A stretch of DNA of 27,550 nt from assembly GCA_937948705.1 (NCBI GenBank), contig CALECF010000018.1, forward strand, positions 1-27,550, read 5' to 3'. Shown here piece after piece: positions 1 through 6,721 of this stretch (the stretch's first letter is position 1; every line of letters starts with the position of its first letter). The notes under the pieces were generated by a model, which worked only from the letters and a program-made list of their open reading frames with translations, was not told the DNA's origin and searched no databases. This DNA comes from an uncultured Anaerosolibacter sp. (GTDB taxonomy: Bacteria > Bacillota_A > Clostridia > Peptostreptococcales > Thermotaleaceae). The position numbers and the translations under genes are program-made.

Positions 1-161
1 TCATGAAGAAACTCAATATTTAGTTCTACCTTAGCCGCAAAATCAAAAACAGTTTCTCCATCTATCCCAGGAGCTCCATTGTTTCTTTTTACTCTCTTAA
101 AGGCTAGTTCTAGATTTTCTTTTCGATAGATTTTATCGATAAGGCTGTACCATTTCTTCAT
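1..161 (-). CDS. ltrA: Group II intron-encoded reverse transcriptase/maturase, N-terminal fragment (cut by window edge)
   Basis: An ATG at 161 follows a GGAGGG ribosome binding site and opens a frame that runs off the left edge after 53 codons. The protein begins MKKWYSLIDKIYRKENLELA and continues with a KRVKRNNGAPGIDGET stretch. The GAPGIDG motif is the hallmark of reverse transcriptase block 0/1 at the N-terminus of LtrA-type intron maturases. These proteins splice their host intron and reverse-transcribe it into new DNA sites. Whether the full protein is intact cannot be seen here. It sits inside the intron, in the same orientation. Confidence 0.85.
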   Translation of the reverse strand, partial: MKKWYSLIDKIYRKENLELAFKRVKRNNGAPGIDGETVFDFAAKVELNIEFLH

Positions 162-879
162 GATTTCCCTCCGTTGTTGCTGTATCTTCCAGTATCCTTT
201 GCTTAGGCTATATGTTCTTCATTAGGTTTACAAGACGTCTCTAGCTCTATGGCAATCTTACCTTTTCATGCCTAATTACTTCATATCAGCGTCGTCGATA
301 TGCTTCGCATGTTATTTTATGCCAAACATTCGTACCTTCCAGCATCTCAGCCTTCTTTTAACACCTTTGCCCTTACTTAAAATTCCTTCTAATACACTTT
401 GAAATTTCTTCTGCCCTTCCCATCTATCGTAAACTTTTGATTTAAGATAGTCATATCAACCCAGTGATATGTCACCTAAGTTTTCCCCTCCATGGGATTA
501 CTCCCTTTCATTGGCTTAGGTTTTATCAGTACTACGGCTTCATCTGCATACTGCACCCTCATTTCACCTCTTGCTTTCGCTTGTAGGTGAAACCTACAGC
601 TTCGAGTACAGCACTTCCAAGGTTAAGTTGCTCCGCCTGCTGTTAAAACGACCATCATAACACATGTAGCTCAGCTAATTTTAGGACGTTCCCATTTACT
701 GGAGGGTTATCCACTACATATGCCAACATTGGTTCACTTGCGTTTCGTTCCAACAACCGCCATCAGCTTCCTTCAGACCCTTTCGTCGCCGAAAACGCCC
801 TTGCTTACAGCTTGTCTTCCCATTAGCTAGGTGACAGGTTATCTTTCAAACCATCGGCTCGGCAACATGCCTCGCAAAC
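1..879 (-). mobile_element. Group II intron, bacterial class C (IIC) type, 5' part; continues beyond the window
   Basis: Read on the minus strand, the sequence from 879 begins GTTTGCGAGGCATG. About 100 nt further it carries a stretch like CGACGAAAGGGTCTGAAGGAAGC, which matches my memory of domain I of the Oceanobacillus iheyensis group IIC intron (GUGUGCCCGGCAUG near the 5' end and CUGAAGGAAGC further in). A reverse transcriptase frame opens at 161, about 720 nt into the element, where an intron-encoded protein in domain IV is expected. The 5' junction lies a few bases after a terminator hairpin (886-908), the usual target of class C introns. The exact 5' base is inferred from the alignment; the 3' half lies outside the window. 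Confidence 0.8.
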
Positions 880-908
880 ATTAAAAGAGAAGCTGCGATA
901 GCTCCTCT
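880..908 (-). terminator. Rho-independent terminator; intron insertion target
   Basis: On the minus strand, AGAGGAGCT pairs with AGCTTCTCT around the loop ATCGC (886-908, one G-U pair), followed by TTTTAAT. It lies 66 nt after the stop of the flavodoxin-like gene at 974 and would terminate it. The intron starts at once after its T-tract. Confidence 0.75.
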
Positions 909-973
909 CATACACTAAAATAATGATAACAAACAACAATTACTAGAAGAACGCGGTAGGACCCTTGACAGGG

Positions 974-1540
974 TTATAGCATCTCAAGGTTTCTAATTCT
1001 CTCCATGGTTTCCTCTCTAAGCCTATCATTATCAGCAACTGGGATATACTTCGTATGATAATACTCGAACACATCAATGATTTCCACGTCTAATTCAGAA
1101 AGAGGTTTCCTCATGCCTTCCACAGTATATCCCATGGACTCTTGGGTTTCACCTTTGCATACCCCTACAAGGATTGCCTTTTTGCCAGGTGAGAGACGGC
1201 TTTTCCAACCGAAGGTATAATCGTTTAAGCAAAATGTTCTGTCCAACAAGGCCTTCATTTGTGCAGTCATATTATAGTTGTACGACGGCGAGGCGAATAC
1301 ATATCCATCCGCTTTTTTCATATGCTCTATGATTTGTGATATGCCATCCTGGATCTTACAAACCCCTGATTTTATACAGTATCCACAGCCATTGCAGGTT
1401 GAAATATTCTGGCTATCCAAATAAACTTTTTCAACCACAATATTCCTCTCATTCAATCCACTGATTATATAGTCTGTTAGTAGATCCGTATTTTCACCCT
1501 TCCTAGGGCTACCGATTATTGCAATCCAATTTTTACTCAT
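974..1540 (-). CDS. Flavodoxin-fold NAD(P)H-dependent FMN oxidoreductase, iron-sulfur-flavoprotein-like
   Basis: This 188-residue protein starts at an ATG behind AGGGGG. The N-terminal GSPRKGENTDLL is the FMN-phosphate loop of the NADPH-dependent FMN reductase/WrbA superfamily. Residues near 50-63 read CNGCGYCIKSGVC, a CX2CX2CX5C cluster, followed by the family's D(D/G) segment. ASPSYNYNMTAQMKALLDRT (about 83-103) is the second flavin-contact region typical of the fold. The compact cysteine spacing fits the [4Fe-4S] ligands of archaeal and clostridial iron-sulfur flavoproteins, although many relatives keep these cysteines without proven clusters. The likely role is cytoplasmic electron transfer or reduction of quinones, oxygen or xenobiotics; the substrate is unknown. 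The gene is flanked by terminators at 1703-1753 and 880-908, so it is probably monocistronic. Confidence 0.85.
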   Translation of the reverse strand: MSKNWIAIIGSPRKGENTDLLTDYIISGLNERNIVVEKVYLDSQNISTCNGCGYCIKSGVCKIQDGISQIIEHMKKADGYVFASPSYNYNMTAQMKALLDRTFCLNDYTFGWKSRLSPGKKAILVGVCKGETQESMGYTVEGMRKPLSELDVEIIDVFEYYHTKYIPVADNDRLREETMERIRNLEML

Positions 1541-1702
1541 CCTATTTCCCCCTTTAATCTAAGGTAGTTTATTTGCGTATATGTCAAACTCCTCCAATAA
1601 ACTCTGAGTTCTTTGAATTTAGAATGATGTACAGCGCCCCTGCTAGTTAAATATGTAGCCCTTGGCTATGGACCTTTTTGAAAATGTGTCCACCCATAGA
1701 TT

Positions 1703-1753
1703 AAAAAAGGCAGTCAGGGCTGAGAATGCGATCTCAACCTTGACTGCTTTTTT
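1703..1753 (-). terminator. Strong hairpin terminator, near-symmetric, so probably bidirectional
   Basis: GCAGTCA and TGAGA arms pair with TCTCA and TGACTGC around a 6-nt loop, with one C-A mismatch and one wobble. The stem is flanked by A6 on the left and T7 on the right, so both strands end in a U-tract. The TGA stop of the small cysteine-rich gene (1734-1736) lies inside the stem. Confidence 0.85.
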
Positions 1754-1883
1754 CAGTAATTTTCTTCATGCAGTGCACCAAAGTATTGTCCTCTAGATGA
1801 AATTGAATGCACACACAACATTGTCCACGTATTTCGCAGCTGGTATCTGGGCATGGGCAAAATTTTTGATTACATATTGTCAT
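1734..1883 (-). CDS. Small cysteine-rich protein, 49 aa (DUF6485-like)
   Basis: An ATG at 1883 follows AGGAGGG at good spacing and opens 49 codons ending in TGA. The protein starts MTICNQKFCPCPDTSCEIRG and continues with QCCVCIQFHLEDNTLVHCMKK. It has eight cysteines (4, 9, 11, 16, 22, 23, 25, 38), seven of them before residue 26. The order C-x-C...C-x5-CC-x-C-(I/Y)-(Q/R)-(F/Y)-H...L..C recalls a family of very short clostridial cysteine-rich proteins I know as DUF6485, which probably bind metal; that match is from memory. It lies 81 nt after the chemoreceptor stop with no clear terminator between, so read-through from that gene is possible. The stop codon sits within the terminator stem. No function is assigned. 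Confidence 0.75.
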   Translation of the reverse strand: MTICNQKFCPCPDTSCEIRGQCCVCIQFHLEDNTLVHCMKKITEKSSQG

Positions 1884-1964
1884 TGGGTTCCCTCCTAGAC
1901 ACTACATATTGGTCAATTTATACCCATGCCTTACAACATTAAACATATGGGATGATATCTATTT

Positions 1965-3962
1965 CTATAGTTTAAAAGATTTAACAGTATCCTTTAAATC
2001 TTGAGCCAACTCACCTAGACTATGACTTGATGAAGCAATTTCTTCCATGGAAGCCGTCTGTTCCTCTGTTGCCGCTGAAACATTCTGAATCTGACCAGAT
2101 ACATTTGTACTGATTTTTTCAATCTGTCCTGCAGCAGTAACAACCTGGCTTGTATTTAATGAAATTTGTCCTATCGCATTGGTGGCTCTATCAATCTGAT
2201 GATTAATTTGTTTAATCAATGAAGAAATATCCTCAAAGGTTTTTTCTGCTACTTGTACGATCTCAATTCCTTTTTTGACCTCTCCAGTGCTTGTATCCAT
2301 GGCTAGGTTCGCTTCTTTAATACTCGTTTGATTCTCAAAGATCAACCCACTGATTTCATGGGCAGCCTTTTGAGACTCCTCAGCAAGCTTCCTTACCTCA
2401 CCTGCAACCACTGCAAAACCTTTGCCTTGTTCTCCTGCTCTTGCGGCCTCAATGGATGCATTCAGCGCCAACAAGCTTGTCTGATCAGCAATAGCTTTAA
2501 TTACATTAGTGATTTCGTTCATTTTATCGGAGCTTCCCGTAATCCCTTGTAATGATGTACCCACTTGCAGCGCACTCTGATGAATATGGTTCATCTGTAA
2601 AATAACCTTTTGCATTTCGTCCTTGCCAATATTGGATTGTTGCGCAACCTTATCGCCTAATTCATTAATCTGCTGTGTATTTTGGGAAACGCCTTCAATC
2701 TGCATTGAAATATTCTCCATGGCAGAAGCTGTATTTATGATTTCTTTAAGTTGTAATTCTGCATTTTGAGCAACTTCCTCTGCTGATGAAGCAATATGCT
2801 CTGATGCTTTGGCAGATTGTTCAGAAGTAGCTATTAACTGTTCTGATGCAGCGGCAACATGCTCAGCAGAATCGTGAATTTTCCCAGTAATCCTTCTTAA
2901 ACTGTCAACAATAGATTGAAATGCAGATGCAAGTCGACCTGTTTCATCTCTTCTAGCGATATAACTATGATCAATACTGCTTCTTAAATCTAAATTCGCA
3001 ATATCTTCTGCATACCTCGTTAAAGCAACAATTGGCTTTGTAATGGAGTGTCCCAAGAAGAAAGTCAATATAAGGGCAATTGCCTGGGAAATGATTAATG
3101 CCAATACAAATCCTAAGATTAATCCATTCATAGATTTTTCTATGGCTGCAACTGGTATCGCAAAACCCACGGTCCATTCTGCCGAAGGAATCACTGTACT
3201 AGAAACGTATCTATCTTCTCCATCATAATCTATAAAAGGTACTGCACGCTTACCTGAATCATTTAAAACATTTACAAGCTTACCATCCATGACCTTTGAA
3301 ATGTTCATTAGACTTTCAGGTGTTGGCGCAAAGTCTTCATGTGGATGAATCATAATATTCTTATCTTGATCCAATAGAAAACCATAGCTATCTTCAAAGG
3401 GTTTTGCATCTTGAATGAGTTCAACAATTTTCTGAACTTCGATATCAGAACCTAATACACCCATAACTTGTCCATTCTGCATGATTGGCTTTGCAATGGT
3501 AATAATCATTTTACCTGTGGTAGCGTCTACATAGGGAGCTGTGTATATAAGGTTTTTGCGATCTACCGCCTCCTTATACCAGTCCCGCTCTGTACATTTA
3601 TAGTCATCTGGTGCCATCCATCCATCCCCGGAAACAAACCGATTATCAGCGAAGCCTAAATAAACTGCTATAGAATACTTATTAGAATCCGTTCGGTTGG
3701 TCAAGTAATCTAAAAGAGAGCTTTCATCATACTGTCCATGAAACATGATGCTATCTCCAATTTCTTCAACTGCTTTTCCCTGGGTGAGGAGCCAGCTATT
3801 TATGGATTCTCCATATTTATCAGAGGCCATTTGAAGCTTTCCAAGGGATTCCTTGGTTATATTTTTTGATGCTAAATAATAACCCACGACACCTGAAATT
3901 GCCAGTCCTAGTATACTGATACAACATACCAGCACAATTATTTTTGTTTTAATACTTTTCAT
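1965..3962 (-). CDS. Methyl-accepting chemotaxis protein with dCache_1 sensor, probable amino-acid receptor
   Basis: This 665-residue transmembrane chemoreceptor has TM1 at about 8-30, an extracellular double Cache domain at 35-275, TM2 at 280-304, HAMP at about 302-355 and a cytoplasmic signalling coiled coil to the end. The hairpin tip IADQTSLLALNASIEAARAG (491-510) and the following EQGKGFAVVAGEVRKLAEES are the invariant CheA/CheW contact region. In the distal Cache module I see Y121, R126, W128, Y129, Y144 and D173. Their spacing agrees with the amino-acid-binding motif I recall for dCache_1AA receptors such as PctA. Ligand binding would alter CheA kinase activity and flagellar rotation. 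The C-terminus lacks a CheR-tether pentapeptide. ATG at 3962 follows AGGGTGGGG. Confidence 0.95.
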   Translation of the reverse strand: MKSIKTKIIVLVCCISILGLAISGVVGYYLASKNITKESLGKLQMASDKYGESINSWLLTQGKAVEEIGDSIMFHGQYDESSLLDYLTNRTDSNKYSIAVYLGFADNRFVSGDGWMAPDDYKCTERDWYKEAVDRKNLIYTAPYVDATTGKMIITIAKPIMQNGQVMGVLGSDIEVQKIVELIQDAKPFEDSYGFLLDQDKNIMIHPHEDFAPTPESLMNISKVMDGKLVNVLNDSGKRAVPFIDYDGEDRYVSSTVIPSAEWTVGFAIPVAAIEKSMNGLILGFVLALIISQAIALILTFFLGHSITKPIVALTRYAEDIANLDLRSSIDHSYIARRDETGRLASAFQSIVDSLRRITGKIHDSAEHVAAASEQLIATSEQSAKASEHIASSAEEVAQNAELQLKEIINTASAMENISMQIEGVSQNTQQINELGDKVAQQSNIGKDEMQKVILQMNHIHQSALQVGTSLQGITGSSDKMNEITNVIKAIADQTSLLALNASIEAARAGEQGKGFAVVAGEVRKLAEESQKAAHEISGLIFENQTSIKEANLAMDTSTGEVKKGIEIVQVAEKTFEDISSLIKQINHQIDRATNAIGQISLNTSQVVTAAGQIEKISTNVSGQIQNVSAATEEQTASMEEIASSSHSLGELAQDLKDTVKSFKL

Positions 3963-4080
3963 TTCTACCCCACCCTTATGATGTAAATTTTATGATCCTT
4001 GATATTTTACCATATTTTTGTCTAATTTTGTTTTATAATTGTTCTTTTTAGGGATTACTTTTGTTTCTAAATTTTTACAA

Positions 4081-4114
4081 TAAAATAGCACATCTGTTTT
4101 CACAGTGCGCTATA
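4081..4114 (-). terminator. Rho-independent terminator of the EamA transporter gene
   Basis: The minus strand reads ATAGCGCACTGT-GAAA-ACAG-A-TGTGCTAT and then TTTTATTGT. The stem has a one-base bulge and a GAAA loop. It begins about 10 nt after the stop at 4124. Confidence 0.7.
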
Positions 4115-4123
4115 ATCATATTT

Positions 4124-5056
4124 CTATGGCTGTTCCATGGTTTCGTTCTGTTGCTTTTGAGTGGGAAGAGGTTTTGAAGTTTGCACGAGAAGTACCCCTA
4201 ATAGAATAATGAGGGTTGATAAAATTACCTGAATAGAAAAAGGCTCATCTAATACCAAGCTTCCTAATAGTACAGCTACCGGTGGATTTACATAAGCATA
4301 AGTTCCTGCCTTTGATGCAGGCCATTTCTGAAGAATATAGATATAACAGCTATATGCCAAGATGGAACCAAAAAATATGAGGTATAAAATTGCACCAATG
4401 CCCTTTGCCGTTATATGAGCCCTAGCAGGTTCCCCTAAAAGTATCCCTATAGAACTAAGCACAATGCCACCCACCAGCATTTCGATCCCGATATGGGTGA
4501 CAATTGACCCCGAGGCCTTAAATGTTTTCGCATATACAGAGCCTACAGACCATGAAAAAGTCCCTAATAGCAGGATGACTGTCCCTTTTAAATCTATGGC
4601 TCCTGATCCTGAATGGGTAAATACCAGCAACACAACCCCTGAAAATCCAAGTAATAGGCCAATCCATCCCTTTTTCCCAATACTTCTTCCCTCTGGGAGC
4701 AGCAACTCCAGAGTAGCCATAAACAGAGGTACGGTGGCAACCAAAAGAGATGCAACCCCTGAGTGAACCCACTGTTCTGCCCAAACAACCAATCCATTCC
4801 CTCCAACAAGCAGAAACAGTCCTACCATCGCTAATCTTTTCTTATCCTCAATAGTTTCAGGAAATGCTAACCCTTTATATCTTGCAAAACCAAGCATTAG
4901 TAGTCCCGCAATCACAAATCGAATACCTGCAAATAAAGCTGGTGGAAACTCGCTCACACCGATGCGTATGGCAAGGTATGTAGAACCCCAAACAATACAT
5001 ACGCACAAATATGCTAAAAGTGTTTTTCTTTCAACCCCATTCTTCCTTAGACCCAT
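4124..5056 (-). CDS. EamA/DMT-family membrane transporter (YedA-like)
   Basis: This 310-residue, strongly hydrophobic protein has about ten membrane segments in two EamA repeats. The first repeat opens AYLCVCIVWGSTYLAIRIGV, the W-G-(S/T)-x-(Y/F) signature of drug/metabolite transporters. The second ends with PVAVLLGSLVLDEP, the conserved end-of-repeat E-P motif. Family members export amino acids, metabolites or drugs; the substrate here is unknown. I start at the ATG at 5056 because AAGGGGGTG lies 8 nt upstream. An in-frame ATG 24 nt earlier would put that Shine-Dalgarno inside the gene. The gene is divergent from the unknown gene at 5262 and ends in its own terminator. Confidence 0.92.
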   Translation of the reverse strand: MGLRKNGVERKTLLAYLCVCIVWGSTYLAIRIGVSEFPPALFAGIRFVIAGLLMLGFARYKGLAFPETIEDKKRLAMVGLFLLVGGNGLVVWAEQWVHSGVASLLVATVPLFMATLELLLPEGRSIGKKGWIGLLLGFSGVVLLVFTHSGSGAIDLKGTVILLLGTFSWSVGSVYAKTFKASGSIVTHIGIEMLVGGIVLSSIGILLGEPARAHITAKGIGAILYLIFFGSILAYSCYIYILQKWPASKAGTYAYVNPPVAVLLGSLVLDEPFSIQVILSTLIILLGVLLVQTSKPLPTQKQQNETMEQP

Positions 5057-5199
5057 TTTGAACACCCCCTTCATTAACAATTATAACTCATTTCTATTTC
5101 TTGATAACTATTTCATGCCTATCTCTAGATATTTTCTACATATCGTAGCTTTTTCCTTTTTCAATCCTTGTAGAACCGTGATCTCTTCTGATTTCTACC

Positions 5200-5228
5200 T
5201 TTCCAGAATGAATATCCTATGATATTCT
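5200..5228 (+). promoter_or_regulatory. Sigma-A-type promoter for the 126-aa gene
   Basis: TTTCCA at 5200-5205 and TATTCT at 5223-5228 are separated by 17 nt, with a TG at the extended -10 position. Transcription would begin near 5235, giving a leader of about 27 nt to the ATG at 5262. Confidence 0.55.
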
Positions 5229-5261
5229 ATATCTGACCTTATGGAAATTGGAGGACTCAAA

Positions 5262-5642
5262 ATGAATACAATGGCACTAGAAGAGAAATGCAAAAAACTC
5301 CTAGAAAAAAATACCACATGCCTTTGGAACGAGCCTGAAGTATACTATTTTGCCCTAGGTCTAGTTCTGAAAAATGTTTTTTCTGAGTTGGGTGGTACTG
5401 ACCAACATAGAAGTGAGTTTAATTACCTTACAAACCCTTACATTCCTGCGAATGTTCAAACCTTAGCCCTTCGCATTGTAATGTTCTTTAAAAAAATAAA
5501 ACTTTATTCTAAGATTCAGAATGAAGATCTTACTGCCATGATCGATGTCCTATTGTCACAAGAAAAAATACTCTACCAAACCAATATAAGTCTACCTATT
5601 TGTGAAACGGCCTTTTACGCTGGCCTTCACTGTGGAAACTAA
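5262..5642 (+). CDS. Hypothetical protein, 126 aa, unrecognised
   Basis: The ATG at 5262 follows GGAGGA at 5250-5255, so I prefer it to the ATG at 5241. The protein begins MNTMALEEKCKKLLEKNTTC and looks soluble and largely helical, with no signal peptide or membrane segment. A central segment NEPEVYYFALGLVLKNVFSEL and a late LPICETAFYAGLHCGN give it a compact, possibly oligomeric look. Four cysteines are scattered. I recognise no domain. It stands alone, divergent from the EamA transporter, with its own promoter. Coding is supported by the Shine-Dalgarno, the promoter and the protein-like composition. Confidence 0.7.
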   Translation: MNTMALEEKCKKLLEKNTTCLWNEPEVYYFALGLVLKNVFSELGGTDQHRSEFNYLTNPYIPANVQTLALRIVMFFKKIKLYSKIQNEDLTAMIDVLLSQEKILYQTNISLPICETAFYAGLHCGN

Positions 5643-5829
5643 TACAATTTCCTAAGAAATACCCATAAAAGAGATCTGATGGATGATATCATATAACATC
5701 TCTTCTCACAGCAGTTATTCATATACATTAAGCTCTATATCATCGATCTATATGGATTCCCTAACATTTGTAAATATACTCTTTACTTATATCCCCTGGG
5801 AAGAAATATCCACCTATATGCCTGGTTTA

Positions 5830-6366
5830 TTAAGATCTCTCATATATTTTTTTCTCCATAACATAAACGGTAGTCTCTTTATCTTTCATTCTATAGTTTT
5901 CTTTTGAATAAACTTTCTCGAATCCAAGCCCTTGCCAAAACTTGTAGGCCTTTTCATTTTCTTGGAGTACACCTAACCTTAACCTACTTACTCCTTGCTT
6001 ATAAATCCAACACTCACAGCCTTGGTAAAAATTTTTCCCTAAACCTCTCCCTTGATGTATAGGATTTATCATCATTTGCCCAATAAACCAACAATCACTA
6101 TCCGGATAGCCCTTTATCATTTCGATAATTCCAATAATAGTCTCATCCTTTTTAAACAGGCCCATAATTACCTTATCTTCACTTGCTTTGCCTTGAGGCA
6201 ATTCATTAAATAGTTCCTCTGCCGCATTTATAGGCGTATCTATTTCCCCATGGAGTTGATAATAGTCTATACAGCTTACACAGAATCGTTGAAGCGTTCT
6301 TATGTCTTCTCTGACTAATATAGATGCCCAAGCATTCTCCACACAAAATAACCTTCTATTCTCCAT
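5830..6366 (-). CDS. GNAT-family N-acetyltransferase
   Basis: This protein of about 178 residues has acetyl-CoA-binding motif A at residues 98-110, with QMMINP leading into Q105-GRGLG. Motif B near the end reads ENEKAYKFWQGLGFEKV (137-153), the usual GNAT pattern of alpha-4 and the strand after it. Such enzymes transfer acetyl from acetyl-CoA to an amine on a protein, antibiotic or small metabolite; the acceptor cannot be told. Two ATGs are possible, 6372 and 6366. The AGGAG lies only 2 nt before the first but 8 nt before the second, so I choose the second. No terminator is obvious after the stop. Confidence 0.88.
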   Translation of the reverse strand: MENRRLFCVENAWASILVREDIRTLQRFCVSCIDYYQLHGEIDTPINAAEELFNELPQGKASEDKVIMGLFKKDETIIGIIEMIKGYPDSDCWFIGQMMINPIHQGRGLGKNFYQGCECWIYKQGVSRLRLGVLQENEKAYKFWQGLGFEKVYSKENYRMKDKETTVYVMEKKIYERS

Positions 6367-6372
6367 AACCAT

Positions 6373-6635
6373 TGCTCCTATCTTTTCAATTCATTTCCCA
6401 TTTATAGAAACAAATTTATAATTCGTTTGAATTTCAATAAACATTATAGCACATCGTCTAGTATTCTAAAACTATTCTTTCTTTTCATTTTAGCATTTGA
6501 ATCTTCGCTTATCCTTACTCGCTTTCCCCTATTTGAAGCTGTTTTTGTCTCTACAATCAACTCAATAACCAAATAACCATCTTTGGCCCTTGGCTCTTGC
6601 CTCCTTACTCTAATTGAATTGAAACCTGAATGTTA
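6373..6635. other. Intergenic region between divergent GNAT and PBP genes
   Basis: Apart from the GNAT promoter, this stretch holds an open minus-strand frame from 6632 to the TAA at 6444 (63 codons). It translates to a protein-like stretch including AKDGYLVIELIVETKTASNR, but there is no start codon placed near a Shine-Dalgarno. It may be chance or the tail of a decayed gene. I see no repeat or RNA gene. Confidence 0.3.
6443..6451 (-). promoter_or_regulatory. Extended -10 promoter element for the GNAT gene
   Basis: The minus strand reads TGCTATAAT, a perfect TGNTATAAT extended -10. I see no good -35 at 16-18 nt upstream. The predicted start is about 75 nt before the gene. Confidence 0.45.
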
Positions 6636-6664
6636 TTAACATCCCTAGGTGAATATGATATAAT
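6636..6664 (+). promoter_or_regulatory. Sigma-A promoter for the class A PBP gene
   Basis: TTAACA at 6636-6641, a 17-nt spacer, then TATAAT at 6659-6664 with TG at the extended -10. The leader to the GTG start is about 50 nt. Confidence 0.75.
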
Positions 6665-6721
6665 GATTTCAAGTTGTGTACTTGTAATTTGCTTTTCTTT
6701 ATTGTACTAGGAGGGATTAAC

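Noticed and set aside
1655..1702. Imperfect inverted repeat around TATGGACC...TGTGTCCACCCATAG, resembling an insertion-sequence end
   Set aside because: Short and imperfect, no transposase or target duplication nearby; probably chance.
5660..5705. AGAGAT...ATCTCT hairpin after the 126-aa gene
   Set aside because: Stem is short, the loop long and no T-tract follows, so it is not called a terminator.
5683..5907. 74-codon plus-strand frame after the 126-aa gene
   Set aside because: Low-complexity Ser/Ile/Tyr composition, no Shine-Dalgarno, overlaps the end of the GNAT gene.
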